A DNA stretch of 64,000 bases, from positions 53,530,716 through 53,594,715 of the forward strand of contig NC_084833.1 of NCBI RefSeq assembly GCF_033115175.1. The letters are read 5' to 3'. The stretch is from Lepus europaeus (taxonomy: Eukaryota; Chordata; Mammalia; Lagomorpha; Leporidae). The notes under the pieces are model-generated. The model had not been told where the DNA came from. It did no database searches and saw only the letters and a list, made by a program, of their open reading frames with translations. Positions 43,970 through 55,819 of this stretch are shown here, piece by piece (the first letter of the stretch is position 1; the number at the start of each line of letters is the position of its first letter). The translations under genes were made by a program, and so were the position numbers.

Positions 43970-44199
43970 GAGAAAAGTTTTAACCACCCTGGAGCCCCTG
44001 AAAATTCTGCCACAGGAAGTTGACACATTCACTCATGCATCCATTCATCCAGGCGTGCATTCAGCAAATACTCAGCACACAGCGGACAGCTACGGTCTCG
44101 TTTCTGCACTGGTGCTGAGACAGGACTGGCCTGGTCTCTGGCCTCCTGGAACTTAGATTCTGGTGAGTCAGACGGAGAACCAAACACCAATAGCCACCT

Positions 44200-44370
44200 C
44201 GTTGTGCTAAATGCTTTGCAGGCACAAGCTCAAACCTTCTCGCCATGACATTAGGAGGTCGGGGAATCACTGTTCCCATTTTACAGATAAAGAAACCGAG
44301 TCTTAGGGAAGGTGAGCAGTTTGGCCAAGACAACCCAGCTAGTGGATTATGGAGCTGCAAGTCCATCATG
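44200..44370 (-). mobile_element. MIR SINE fragment
   Basis: ACTGTTCCCATTTTACAGAT, AAAGAAACCGAGTCTTAGGG, TGGCCAAGACAACCCAGCTA and GTGGATTATGGAGCTGCAAG match reverse MIR. Confidence 0.6.
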
Positions 44371-44589
44371 CTCTTGAACAGGCAGGACCTAGGGCTAAGG
44401 ACTGGAATGGGAGATAGGGGAGGTTTTCAACCAGGTCTTAGGAGAGGCACATTTCCCATGAAGAACACACATGCCTCTCTCCAGGGGGCCAGGGATGCGT
44501 TCTAAAGGAAGGAGTTAAAATGAAACCTAGTGAGCCGGGGGATGTGGTGGGTGGCAGAGAAGCTGTGTGTGGCAGGCCCTAGGGGTCTC

Positions 44590-44662
44590 TCGAGGAGGCT
44601 AGACTTCATCCCGAGGGCCGTGTCAGGGCAGTGAGGAGCCACTGGAGGGCTCTAAGAAGCAG
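44590..44662 (-). mobile_element. possible L2 fragment
   Basis: GAGGCTAGACTTCATCCCGA and GAGGAGCCACTGGAGGGCTC resemble reversed L2. The GT microsatellite that follows lies just outside it. Confidence 0.4.
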
Positions 44663-44676
44663 AGGTTGGAGCTTGG

Positions 44677-44703
44677 GTGTGTGTGTGTGTGTGTGTGTGT
44701 GTG
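44677..44703 (+). repeat. (GT)n microsatellite
   Basis: About thirteen uninterrupted GT units. Confidence 0.9.
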
Positions 44704-45993
44704 AGTGATGGATTTGAAGCACATTGCTTTGTGTGGGAATTGATTGGTGGGGCCCGAAGTGCAAGCGGCTGGAACAGTGAGGAAGTTGTGAAATGGAAAA
44801 TAAGTGAACCAATAAATGTGTCAAAGCCTTGAATACTTTATTCCTAGGAGGATCCCTTGGCCCAGAGCTCAAAGTCTTTTTTTCCTCATTTACATCCAAT
44901 TCTGATAATTCAGCTGTTTGTTTTCCCAATTTGTAGTGTATTTAGAGTAGCAGCCGAGGAAGGAGTTTGAGAGCATAGTGGGTATTCGACAGGGAAAAGG
45001 CACTGGCAGTTGTAAAACGCTACAACCTGATGGTAAGGAAACACACAGAAAAACCGCTAAATGCAATAAGCAGACGAACCCAACTGGCTCAGCAGGGTGA
45101 GGCTCTTCCGTGCTAAGGCAGGTAACCCTACTTCCGTGGCCTCTCTCATTTCAGGCTGCTGTTTCGTATCAATGGCGATTAATTTAAACCAGCACCCGCC
45201 AAGTGTGGCGTTCGAGAACCCTTGTTTAAAAGTCTGGAGAGAAGCAAGAGTGGCTGCTCGTTCCCAGCAGCGCTGAGCTGTTGGAAATGTCCCGGTCTCT
45301 GAGGAAGCCTAGAGCCCGCTGCTTCCTTTCAGTCTCCAGGGCTGGCCAGCCCTGTGTGGAAGTGGCCGTACCAGGGCTGCTGGAGCCCAGGGACTGGAGC
45401 CGGGCCAAAAGCTCCCTCGGCGAGCCTTGGCAGAACCTGAGCCGACGTGAGGGCGCGTCGGCGGTGTGGAGGCCGCAGGGCCCACAGCAACCAAGCGCCT
45501 CCTTCAGAAGCCGGGCTGAAGCCTCTCCTAGGTCACTGCGGTCCTCTAGGGTCGTGCTGCTAGGGAGCCTGCCCAGAGAAGCACCCGGACTAAGTGATCC
45601 CTTGACGGTACCATTTTATCAGCGTAGCCACGGCCCAGGCCCCTGAGCTGGCCTCCTCCCCCCACCATGTGGCCATGGCCTTAGCTGAGGAGTGTGGAAG
45701 GCTCCTGGCTCTATACAGACTTGGATTTGCTCCAGGAGGATCGGCACCCTCAGGTCCCTCCACTCAGGCACACTGCATTGTCTCTGAGTAGAGGTGCTCG
45801 ACCTTGCACAGCTGGCGACTCAGACGGCCCTGGTCGCATCTGTGTGTCTGACTCAGGTGGCCAGAAGTACCTTCCAGGAGCGCAGCCAGGGCAAGACTCC
45901 CAGGAAACCACTACTCGAGGCATCTTATTTTGCTGCTCTCATTAGCACAGTTAACAGCATAAAGAGGAAAGCTTTCCCAGCTCTTAATTGGTT
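44704..45993. other. intergenic sequence, no gene seen
   Basis: GC-richer between 45.2 and 45.9 kb, with overlapping frames on both strands (121 codons at 45281-45646). CpGs are moderately frequent at 45.38-45.50 kb, but there is no exon, promoter signature or domain. Confidence 0.45.
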
Positions 45994-46008
45994 AAGATCT
46001 AGGAGGCC

Positions 46009-46332
46009 AGACTAATCCTCCGCCTTGCGGCGCCGGCACACCGGGTTCTAGTCCCGGTCGGGGCGCCGGATTCTGTCCCGGTTGCCCCTCTTCCAGGCCA
46101 GCTCTCTGCTGTGGCCAGGGAGTGCAGTGGAGGATGGCCCAAGTGCTTGGGCCCTGCACCCCATGGGAGACCAGGAGAAGCACCTGGCTCCTGCCATCGG
46201 ATCAGCGCGGTGCGCCGGCCGCATCGCACCAACCACGGCGGCCATTGGAGGGTGAACCAACGGCAAAAGGAAGACTTTTCTCTCTGTCTCTCTCTCACTG
46301 TCCACTCTGCCTGTCAAAAAAAAAAAAAAAAA
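46009..46332 (+). mobile_element. C-repeat (CSINE2-like), 5'-truncated, with 15-bp TSD
   Basis: Forward element beginning AGACTAATCCTCCGCC, so the usual GGCCGGCGC head is missing. It continues GCACACCGGGTTCTAGTCCC and ends in an A-tail of about 17. AAGATCTAGGAGGCC flanks it at 45994-46008 and 46333-46347. Confidence 0.95.
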
Positions 46333-46347
46333 AGATCTAGGAGGCCC

Positions 46348-46719
46348 GAGTGGGAAAAATCCTGTCTGAAGGGAGAGGTTCCACGGGCCTCAATTCTCAA
46401 AGGATGTGGATGCCTCTGTTGCCTCCTCCGGCCGTCCTAGATTGTCAGCCTGCACTGAGCTACCTACCTGACACATTTGGGTTCCACAGGGGAGCACAGT
46501 TCAGAAAAAATCTTCCATAGAAGGTAACGGGGTAGGTCTGAGAGGCCTGCCCCAGCCCCCAGCTTTTTACCCAGTTAATGACATTCCCACAGGGAGCTAT
46601 GGCCATTGGAAACATGACCAACTAGAACTGTGCGTCTCTTGCACAACTTTTCCTAGCTTCAATTATACGTGTATTTTTGTTGCTATGACAAGTGCTTTTG
46701 GTAGTTTTCTAATTGTTCT
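46348..46719. other. intergenic sequence, nothing recognised
   Basis: About 370 bp between a C-repeat and an old L1 trace. No gene or named repeat. Confidence 0.4.
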
Positions 46720-46860
46720 TTGGAGTGTAAAAACACAATTGATTTTCACTTACTAATCATATAAATTCAGCAGCTTGGTAAACCACACTTACTCAGAGTT
46801 CTCAATGTATCTAATCATATCATCTGGGAATAGTGTGTTTTACTTTTCTCCTTTTTTTAA
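46720..46860 (-). mobile_element. ancient L1 antisense fragment
   Basis: TATAAATTCAGCAGCTTGGT and AATCATATCATCTGGGAATA resemble reversed L1 ORF2 ('aaattcatttattag', 'atcatgtcatctgcaaat'). Confidence 0.45.
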
Positions 46861-47039
46861 AAAAAAGTATATTAGGAAGATTGTCATTCAAACTGAAACA
46901 AAAGAGTAATTCCTACATTTGGTGTCTATTATTCTGATACCATCAGATAATATATGATTTAAACAAAAGTAACACTGTTTTATTAAATGTTTAGTACTAT
47001 GATTGGTTCCTAGATTATTATTATAAACCTCAGAGATCC

Positions 47040-47850
47040 ATTTTTGCCATCTCGGAGCAAGTGGACTAAGGTTGTAGTCGTAGTCCAAGTGAGAGGCGAG
47101 GGTCACGGCAGAGAGCAAGGAGATGTGGGTAGAACTCGGACATACGTAATGAGTACCTGGCTCATGGATCGGACATGCACAGCAGAAGGGAGGAATGGCC
47201 AAGGATAACTTCTGAACTTCCGGTTTGCACAACAGTGTGGTCGCTGTCACTCATGGAGACACAAAAAATGGTCCAGATTTGCGAGGGTATAGAAGAGGGA
47301 AGGCTCATGAGTTTGGTTTTGCAGTTTTGACTTTGAGATGTTTTGGGTCATATAAGGAGTGACATTAGCAGGCAACTGGATGTACAAGTGTGGAGTTTGG
47401 AGGAGATCCTTGGCTGGGATCATCTTTTATGATGGTGGTTTGAGTATAGGTGAAATGGGTTAAGGCTGGAGACAACACAGTAAGAAGAGCAGAGACTTGG
47501 ACGGAAGCTTGAGGAGCTACAACACTTAATGGCAGCTAAAAGAAGATAGGTTGGCAGGAGGGAGAGGCAAGAGGGAATTCAGGAGAGCATATTGTCCCAG
47601 ATGCTCGAGAATTGACTGTTTGAAGAGAGAAGAGCATCTTCACAATGTTCAAAGCAGCTGAGAGGTTGAAGAAGATGATGACTGAGAAATGTCACTGTGT
47701 TCAGTAGCATGGTAATAACTGGCAACCTTACTGAGAGCTGTTTTGGAGATGATTATCTGCGAAAGAGTGAGTAGGAAGTGAGACACTTTTTGATAATTTA
47801 TTGGAAAATAATGAGTCTGTATTGTTGTATTTTGGCTTTAGAATACAACA
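47040..47850 (-). mobile_element. L2 LINE fragment, antisense
   Basis: Reversed L2, in order: TTGTAGTCGTAGTCCAAGTG, GAATGGCCAAGGATAACTTC, CAACTGGATGTACAAGTGTG, GTTTGGAGGAGATCCTTGGC, AGCAGCTGAGAGGTTGAAGA, and GATTATCTGCGAAAGAGTGA. Inactive and stop-filled. Confidence 0.5.
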
Positions 47851-48784
47851 TCACAAACAAGGACATTATTAAGGTCTTAAAGAAATAAGCTTTGTGGATG
47901 CCAGGACCTTAGAATGCTGGACCCGCCCATCAAATAGATGCTGGGGACTCTGCGATGACATTAGGGTGGAACAGCATGGAACTGGCCCTATTTGCTAAAC
48001 TGCTTGGGGACATAGGGTCTTAAAGATTCTATTCGGGAGCCTCTCAGCTCTCTTATCACATTCGCAAATGCTTGGGTGAGGGAGCCTACAGGCAGTGGAC
48101 ATTCTTACCCAACACCTAGATTTGTTCTCTGTCTGCAAAGTGACTTCACGAGTCTCTGTAAATACATCCCCCCACATCAGCCCTTCCACTGACACCTGGT
48201 AAGGCTGTTTTACTTAGAATCATTCATTGGAGTACTTTGTACTTTTGGCATCTGCCATTTGTCTTGAAACCAAGTTTATCCAGGTTCTTTGATGACAAAC
48301 TCCACAGCTCTCAGAGGAGTAGCTCTGGGGCCTGCTGAAATGCAAGCTGTCCCCAAGCTCTGGTCTCTGGCTCTGACAGAGGCAGCAGATTGTTGACTGT
48401 CTTCCAGCTGTTTCTTGCCACTTGCAATTTGTGCTTTCTGCAGAAATCACTCTGTTCTGAACAAGCCAGTCACCTCACCATTATGAGAAGTTCGTGTGTC
48501 TGCTGAATATTTCATTTACCATCTGGCTGGTGGCAAAGCACACAACATACTTATGGACAAAAAATGCCCCCAGACCATCAAATAACAATCCTGGAAAGGT
48601 CGCTTGCTTCTCTTCACACCTGGCAGCCACCAGTGATCCATTGCACAGTACCTCTGCTACTTCCTGAGAATGAGGCTCTGAGAGTGAGGACTCTGTGCTG
48701 GGGAGCAGCTAAAGGATGGAACTCTCTGCCCTTTCTGCCAGGGCATCAGAGTGGTCTCTGTGCATTTTCCCTTTTATTTTAAAT
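47851..48784. other. intergenic sequence, no gene seen
   Basis: Low-copy; no supported feature. Confidence 0.4.
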
Positions 48785-49118
48785 TTTATGTCTTTATTTA
48801 TATTGATTTGAAAAGCAGAGCAACAGGGAAAGAGAGTGAGTGAGAGTGTGGGCAAGAGATCTGCCAATTGTTGGCTCACTCGCCAAATGTCCACATTAGC
48901 TGGAGCTGGGCCAGGTTAAAAAGCCAGGAGCCCAGAACTCCAAACACATCTCCCAGTAGGTGGCAGGGACCCAAGTACTTGAGCCATCCCATGCTGTCTC
49001 CCAGGGTTGGCAATAGCAGGAAGCTGGATTGCAAGTGGAGCCGGGACTCGAACCCAGGTATTCTGCCATGGATGGGGGTGTCCCAAGGAGCATCTTAACC
49101 ACTCACTAAGTGCCCCAC
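48785..49118 (-). mobile_element. C-repeat (CSINE), old
   Basis: Reverse element from TTTATGTCTTTATTTATATT to CACTCACTAAGTGCCCCAC, with CTTGAGCCATCCCATGCTGT and GGGACTCGAACCCAGGTATT. Confidence 0.8.
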
Positions 49119-49477
49119 CAAGAACTAAGGAGCTAAGAAGAGGACATTTTACCACCCAGCTCCTCTCCGTCCTGCCTTACTGAAGCCCCATGGAAATCTG
49201 TGTCTCTGTCCGCCATCTGTAGGGGCTCAGGAAATGGGAGCCTGGCCTATACTTTGCCAACCAGATTCTCTCTTTCCAAAAGGGGATTTAATAGTTCTTT
49301 CCCTTGTTTAAGGGACAACATCCAATTAGGGTTTGACAGCTCTTCTGTTTTCAGCAACTCCTTTGCAGATGTAGATATTTCCAAGAGGTCTCTTACTTGT
49401 GAGTTTTCATCAGCAGTAATTCTCTCATTGAACACAGATGTCTCTCACAGTTACTGGGGAGAGAGGGGAGATATGGA
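49119..49477. other. intergenic sequence, nothing recognised
   Basis: About 360 bp with no gene or named repeat. The 123-codon frame starting at 49200 runs into the MIR that follows. Confidence 0.4.
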
Positions 49478-49610
49478 AGGAGTGCTGGACCTGGAGCCAG
49501 AGCCCTCTGTCGCTTCTACTCATGAGTGCTTGACATTCGATACAGTGTGCTCTCCCATAAAATGGGCATAGTGACAGCTTACTTTGTGGCTTGTTGTGAA
49601 GAGAAAGATG
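49478..49610 (+). mobile_element. MIR SINE fragment
   Basis: GGAGTGCTGGACCTGGAGCC, TCCCATAAAATGGGCATAGT and TGGCTTGTTGTGAAGAGAAA follow forward MIR. Confidence 0.55.
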
Positions 49611-49914
49611 ATATGTGTGAACAGTGCTCCACGGACAGGGCCAGTATCACCCCCCTGCCACCAGGTCTAGCTGGTCTCACAAGACACATCATCATTCTGT
49701 GTGATTGTGCTTACTTCTACTTAGATAACCTGTCAGGGGAACTGATACTCATCCCTTTAAGTAATAAGATATTCACAATATATATTCATCCCTAAGTTAC
49801 AAATATGAGTATGTGCTTTATAATATATACAAATCATGGATTGGGATACAAATATCACAATTTGCTATTTAAATAAAAGCATTAAGTACTATTAAAACCA
49901 GCATTGGATGAGTG

Positions 49915-50105
49915 CTTATCCTAAATCAGTGTGCAGACTTACAAATAGCATTTCATTCGTCTTCACGACAACCTCATGAGGTAGATGTCATGCTTACAGA
50001 CGAGGAAATCAAGATACAAGAACTGAAGTAATTTACTCAGAGCCGCATAGCCGGGCAGTGGGACTGTGAGGTTACAAGTGCACCACCACTGTGCTCTACA
50101 ACACA
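49915..50105 (-). mobile_element. MIR SINE fragment
   Basis: TCACGACAACCTCATGAGGT, GCTTACAGACGAGGAAATCA and GCCGCATAGCCGGGCAGTGG follow reverse MIR. Confidence 0.55.
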
Positions 50106-50685
50106 CCTCCTACTGAGCACCCTGGTAAAGAACAGGAAGCCGAAGCTTTTCTGTAATCGTTCACTGCATCTGTATAAGCAGACAATTCTATAAAAACATT
50201 AGGTATGTAAAAGATACAACCATAAGCAGTGGCTCTGAGTGAGCCTTAGACTGTGCTTGGTCACAACATGGTGACCGTGAGGATTTCTCTTATTTTCCAG
50301 TAGGAACTCCACTCAGGCAGCGCAAGTAGCCCAGGTATGTTCTATGTGTGTGTGCATGAGTATTTGATCCATTTAGTGAAATGTTCCTCCCACGGTATTG
50401 CTGTCTTCTCTGTGGCCATAAACCATACAGAATTGCCATTTTCCTGACAACGAGACCCATCGCCACCAGTCACACCATTGTACTTGGTGTGACGTGCTTG
50501 GAGCCCACGGTGGAAGGCTGCAGTGGCCATTGGCTGGTAGATGTGATTATCCCAGAAGATCTGCAAGACTAGGTCAGCAGGACTGCAACCAGTGCAAAGA
50601 AGATTCCAGCACAACCAGAGGAATCCCTTTTTAAATTAGATAACTATTCTAGTTTTGAAAGTTACTACATTAAGAAATATGCACT
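50106..50685. other. intergenic sequence, no gene seen
   Basis: No recognised repeat or gene in this 580-bp stretch. Confidence 0.4.
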
Positions 50686-50941
50686 GGGGCTGGTGTTGTG
50701 GTGTAGTGGGTGAAGCTGCTGCCTGTGATGTCAGCATCCCATATGAGCACTGGTTCATGTCCCAGCTGCTCCATTTCTGATCCAGCTCCCTGCTAGTTCA
50801 CTTGAGAAAGCATCAGAAGATGGCCCAAGTGCTTGGGCCCTTACTACCCACATGGGAGACCTAGACAGTTCCAGGCTCCTCGCTTTGGCCTGGCCCAGCC
50901 CTAGCCAATGCAGCCATTTGGAGAGTAGAGCAGCAGGTGGA

Positions 50942-50988
<47 letters not shown>

Positions 50989-51010
50989 AAATAAATATAA
51001 TTTTTTAAAT
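50686..51010 (+). mobile_element. C-repeat (CSINE)
   Basis: Forward element from GGGGCTGGTGTTGTGGTGTA to AATAAATAAATATAATTTTT, with a long (TC)n tract at 50946-50984. Confidence 0.9.
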
Positions 51011-51412
51011 AGACAAGATGGGCTGAGAATATGAACAGACAATTTATCAAAGAGAAAGTGTAAGCCATCAATAAACACATGAAAGGATGCTTAAAGTTGT
51101 TAAAAATCGGAAATGCATTTTTAGGCATAGATACCATAGTTCACCTCTCAGACTGACAAATTAATGCTCTAATTTCAAAGTATTAGAACATATGGGAAAT
51201 TAGTACTCCCATCTTCTGGTGAGAGTGTTGTTGCCAAAGTCATTTTGAAAATATGACTGACTTAGAAGGAATACGACAATAAAAATACACATTACCCTAT
51301 GACTTTGTACTCAAAATGTGGTCCGTGGACCAGTGGTGTCAGCATCACTTGAGTGCTCATTAGAAATACAGAATGCCAGGCCCATCTCACACACACTGAA
51401 TCAGAACTGGCA
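51011..51412. other. intergenic sequence, nothing recognised
   Basis: About 400 bp between two C-repeats. AATACAGAATGCCAGGCCCA near 51365 may be an old repeat trace, not named. Confidence 0.35.
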
Positions 51413-51710
51413 TTCTTTCTTTACTTATTTGAAAGGCAGAGTTACAGAGTGAGAGGGGGAGAGAGAAAAAGAGAGATCTTCCGTCTATTGGTTCACTCCC
51501 CAAATGGCTGCATCAGCCGGGACTGGGCCAAGCTGAAGCCAGGAGCTTCATTTAGATCCCCCACATGGACTTGGGCCATCTTCCACTGCTTTTCCAGACA
51601 CATTAAGGAGCTGGATCAGAAGTGGAGCAGCCAGGACTCGAATCAGTGCCCATAGGGGATGCCAATGCTTCAGGCCATGGCTTAACTGCCTGTGCCACAA
51701 AACCAGCCCC
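51413..51710 (-). mobile_element. C-repeat (CSINE)
   Basis: Reverse element from TTACTTATTTGAAAGGCAGA to CACAAAACCAGCCCC. Flanks AGAACTGGCATTCT and AGAACCTGCATTCT form a near-perfect 14-bp target duplication. Confidence 0.9.
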
Positions 51711-51887
51711 AGAACCTGCATTCTAAGAAAATCTCCAGATGAAACATAGACATATTAAACTCTGAGAAGAAATGTGCATGCAACTCTTAACCATGGACTT
51801 TCAGAACTAAGATTAGAGATAGTGGCCAACTTCTAAAATTCTTACGTGCTTTATCTTTAATGTCTGAAGTTTTCCAGTGCATATTAT

Positions 51888-52203
51888 TTTTTAAGATTTA
51901 CTTATTTGTTTTGAAAGTCAGAACTATAGAGAAAGATCGAGAAACAGCTCTTCCATCTGTTGGTTAACTTCCCAGATGGCCACAATGGCCAGCACTGGGC
52001 CAGACTGAAGCCAGGACCAGGAGTTTCATCTGGGTCTCCCATGTGGGAGGCCCAAACAATTGGGCCATCTTCTGATGCTTTCTCAAGTGAACTACCAGGG
52101 AGCTGGATTGGACTTGGAGCAGCTGGCACTCGAGCCTGTGCCCACGTGGGATGCTGGCAGTGCAGGCAGTAGCTTGACCTGCTGCACCACAGCGCTGGCC
52201 CCA
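51888..52203 (-). mobile_element. C-repeat (CSINE)
   Basis: Reverse element from TTTTTTAAGATTTACTTATT to CACCACAGCGCTGGCCCC. Confidence 0.85.
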
Positions 52204-52499
52204 GCCCATGTTTTCTTTTGGATATCTTTGCCCATCTACTTTATTGGCTTATATGGATTCCTTATACACCTGTATTCTAGATGCCAGTCCTTACCCTGTT
52301 ACATATCTTGCAAATATTTTTCTCCAGGTCTAAAGAAGAAATGTCTACTCAGCAGAGCTGTCCAGCTGTTGAACGAAAGAGGAGCTGCTCAGAAGCTGTG
52401 TGACCATTTGTTGGGGTGTACCATCGACCCGCTTGCACCCTTTCCTTTCCTGTTAGTATAAGAGATGGGACGAGAGCTTATCCTACTGCCTGGCTTTCT

Positions 52500-52632
52500 C
52501 CGCTGAGTGGTGATCTCCTTGAGGGCAGCATTGTGGGCCTGTGAGTCATCTCTACATCACCAGTACTCAGCAGTGGGTCTGGCATGGACAGGCCCTCAGG
52601 AAAAGGTCAATGGAGGAATAAGTGAACAGAGG
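52500..52632 (+). mobile_element. L2 3' end fragment
   Basis: TGATCTCCTTGAGGGCAGCA, TACATCACCAGTACTCAGCA and TGGAGGAATAAGTGAAC match the L2 terminus. Confidence 0.5.
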
Positions 52633-52826
52633 ATTAGATGACGCTAGCCGGAGGATTTCTGTTAGGATCCACCCTACAACTCAGCCAGGAGTTGCTTTGG
52701 GCCCTTGACTAAAGTGAAAGAAGGAGAGCTTTCAGTTAGAGGAAAGTTCCCGCTGCTGGTCTTCTCTCCCTCTGTTTGCCTTTCAGGGACATTGGGGCGC
52801 CGAGATAGTAATTATAGCAACAGCCA

Positions 52827-53141
52827 AGGGGGCTAGTGCCGTGGTGTAGCGGGTGAAGCTGCCACCTGCAGTACCAGCAGACCATGTGGGTGCTGGTTTG
52901 AGTCCCGGCTGCTCCACTTCCAATCCAGCTCTCTGCTATCTCCTGGGACAGCAGTAGAAGATGGCCCAAGTGCTTGGGCCCTGCACCACGTGGGAGACCT
53001 GGAAGAAGCTTGGCGCAGCTGTGGCCTTTGTGGTCAGCTGGGGAGTGAACCAGCAGATGGAAGACCTCTCTCTCTGCCTCTCCTTCTCTCTCTCTGTAAC
53101 TCTGCTTTTCAAATAGATAAATAAATCTTGAAAAACAAAAC
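52827..53141 (+). mobile_element. C-repeat (CSINE)
   Basis: Forward element from GGGGGCTAGTGCCGTGGTGT through GAGTCCCGGCTGCTCCACTT to AATAGATAAATAAATCTTGA. Short CAGCCAA repeats lie at both ends. Confidence 0.9.
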
Positions 53142-53159
53142 CAGCCAATACTGAGAGAG

Positions 53160-53330
53160 TGCCTTCAGTAAACTTCATATACATTGGTTCATTCCGTCCT
53201 CACAACATCCCCGTGAAGTAGGTGCTGTCATTATTAGCACTATTTTGCAGATAAGGGAACTGAGCAAGCAATTCAGTGTCTTGCCTGAGATCATTTGGTG
53301 AGTATAGTAGTTCTGGGATGTGTGCCCAGA
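53160..53330 (-). mobile_element. MIR SINE fragment
   Basis: CCTCACAACATCCCCGTGAA, GTAGGTGCTGTCATTATTAG and TTTGCAGATAAGGGAACTGA follow reverse MIR. Confidence 0.55.
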
Positions 53331-54849
53331 TGAGACCGCACATGAAAATCCCCAGGCCTGGCACACACGGCAGCTATGAAACAAACACCGTGTCTTTGTT
53401 GACTGTCCCTCTCAGACCTGCGGCTTGGCAGAGCCCAGCCTTGGGCCTATTGTACCTCTGCAGACTTTGTCTCTACATGCTGTCTCCACAATGCCCTGTT
53501 CTCTTAGGACTAGGGCAACCTCGCTCCCCACGCAGCCAGCCCAGGGAGGGAGCTTCCTACTCGCAGGGCGTGTTTTTCTCGGTGAGCCCCCCAGTCCTGA
53601 TTGGTACCTTGGGCCCCAAGACTTTGCATGGTGCTGCCATCTGGTGGGTATAGATGGCCACTGACAGTCCTCTCTGATGAGTGGACTGCGGCCATGGCCA
53701 AGATTGGCTCACTGTCCCCTCACCCTGAGGTTGGGGTACCCACTCAGCATGTGTCTGGCAGCTGACCCACAGTAATGACTTAACCTTTTCCACCCCTGAG
53801 GTCAGATAATCCGGATGAAGGCTGAGTGGTGGTGGGATGGATAGGGCTGCCCCTAAGGGTAAGAAGTCCTACTAGCTCACCCCCAAATCTCACCAGGACA
53901 GCTGCCTCCCAATGTAGAGGATGGGTGAGGTCCAAAGGCTGCACTGGGCAGACCCTAGCAGGCCCTTCAGCCTCTTCCATATATTCTTTAAGGCTCTCGC
54001 CTTTCTCTGATGGCTGGAACACGAGGAGAACTAATATTCCAACCCTCAGAGCCAGTCTGAAGAATAATTCACTGTGCAGTCTGTGTGTGTGTGTGTGTGT
54101 GTGTGGTGACTCCATGAGGAAGGATTTACTTACAGAGAAGGTGAGGAAACACTCAGGAGTTAGATCAGTGACCTAGCTCGACAATCAAAAACATGTTACG
54201 GTCCATGGATGCCTCTAGCTGTTTTCCAGGCCTAGAAAAGAGACCAAGAAATGCAGATTATGTTCACATAGCGACAAAACTGGGCAGGGCCCGGGGCAAC
54301 TGGTCATTCAGACAGAACCCCAGGAGCTCAAGAATTTCGTGCTGAGTGGAATGTAATTGAACTGATGGCCAAAGATACGAACCTCTACTCAGGTGTGATT
54401 TACCAGGCCTTCTGCATGAGGGCACACTCCTCTGACCTTGTGACTGCAACATCTTTGTGGCTGAGGTCCTGTGTCTCCTCCCACTTCCCTTGTTTCTGAG
54501 CGAGGGATCAGAGGCCTTAGTGGCAAGCTGAGATCAGCAGGGCAGCCAGTGCCCGAAAGGGAACCAGCCTTCCATGTTGAATCTCCAATCAGCCCGGGAA
54601 GATCACTGCGCTGCGGATGAAGACAGACATTATGAACAGGAGCTGGCGCGCTGCAGCCCACCTAGCCTGGATGCGACGAGCCCCTCCCCTTGCTGCCAAT
54701 CGCTTTAGTCCCTGTTAGTTTCTGTTACAGCGGAGATGACTGGTAGAAACACCAAGGATGGCTAAACACCAGGACGGGGTTGTGACCTGGGAAGGGAGGG
54801 AGCATATCCTGTGATGCTGTGCACCCACTCCGTGTCCTGTGCCAATCAC
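53331..54849. other. intergenic sequence, no gene seen
   Basis: A (TG)n microsatellite lies at 54082-54104. Frames up to 125 codons on both strands have no domain. Confidence 0.45.
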
Positions 54850-54970
54850 AGCCTCCCAGGTGTGTGCTCTTCATTTAATCCTCACACGCAGGCCTTTAGC
54901 AGGCAGTGGCTTTTATTTGATGCATGGGACGAACTGAGCCTCTGATGTTTGGAAAGGTGTCCAGGCTTAT
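54850..54970 (-). mobile_element. possible MIR fragment
   Basis: CATTTAATCCTCACACGCAG and GGACGAACTGAGCCTCTGAT loosely follow reverse MIR. Confidence 0.35.
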
Positions 54971-55819
54971 CTCACGAACAATACACAGTGGAGGAAGGAG
55001 TGTGGCTGCGTCTCCAGCGAGTATTCTTTGGACAGCTAGGCTCAGCCTTGTGCCTCTTGAGAGGGGAGGAGAGGCTGTTCAGGATCCTTCCTTTGTTGTA
55101 CAAATTATCCTAGAGGGGAGGCTAGCTAGTAGAAATTTAAGGTTGCACAATCCACTTTGTTTTCTTCTTGAAACTTATTTTTTAAAAGCAACTTTTTTTT
55201 TTTCTGATTAAGAATGTAAAGAGTGGCCATTGCCTCCTCTTTGTCTAACCTTGAAGCTGAACTTGCAGAGCCCCTCCTGGCCGAGGGTGCAGAACAGAAA
55301 GGGTCACACCTTGGCCGTTGGCTGTACCCAAGCCCACTGCTCCTGAGTCTGTCCATGCAGAAGGCACTGGAGACCCGTCCTCTGTGAGCTGACTCGCATC
55401 TGCAGAAGAGAGGAACGGAAGAGACAGCTTCAGTCCCTAGGGGAGGCGATGGGTTTGTCTGCTTTGGCTTTTCCCCCACCCCTGAACGTGTGCACCTTCT
55501 CTCCTCTCCTTGTGTGTCTCACACATAGACATTCCTCTCCTGCCCTCGCCCTCGCCCACGCCCACTGCTCTGTGCTCCAGCTGAGGTCAGGGAGAGACCT
55601 CCCAGGAGCCTCAGTTGGTGTCTCTGTTCACAGCCTCTTTGGGGAGATGTCCAAAACAAGGCACTGCTTTGAGGGGCCCCTGGTAGACCGCGACACAAGG
55701 AGCTTCCCCTCTTCTGTAAGGCAGGTTCAGTGGAATCCAGAACAGAGCACTGGAGAGAGCCCCGGCGATTACCACCATGGCTGCCTCCTTGATGCTCCCG
55801 AGAGGCAGCAAATCTGTGA
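54971..55819. other. intergenic sequence upstream of the L1 fragment
   Basis: No recognised gene or repeat. The nearest supported gene is GALNT18, about 2 kb downstream. Confidence 0.4.

Noticed and set aside
46009..46332. tRNA-like Pol III promoter sequences as a tRNA gene
   Set aside because: The B-box-like GGTTCTAGTCC belongs to the tRNA-derived head of a C-repeat. No cloverleaf or anticodon arm is intact; the same holds for the other C-repeats.
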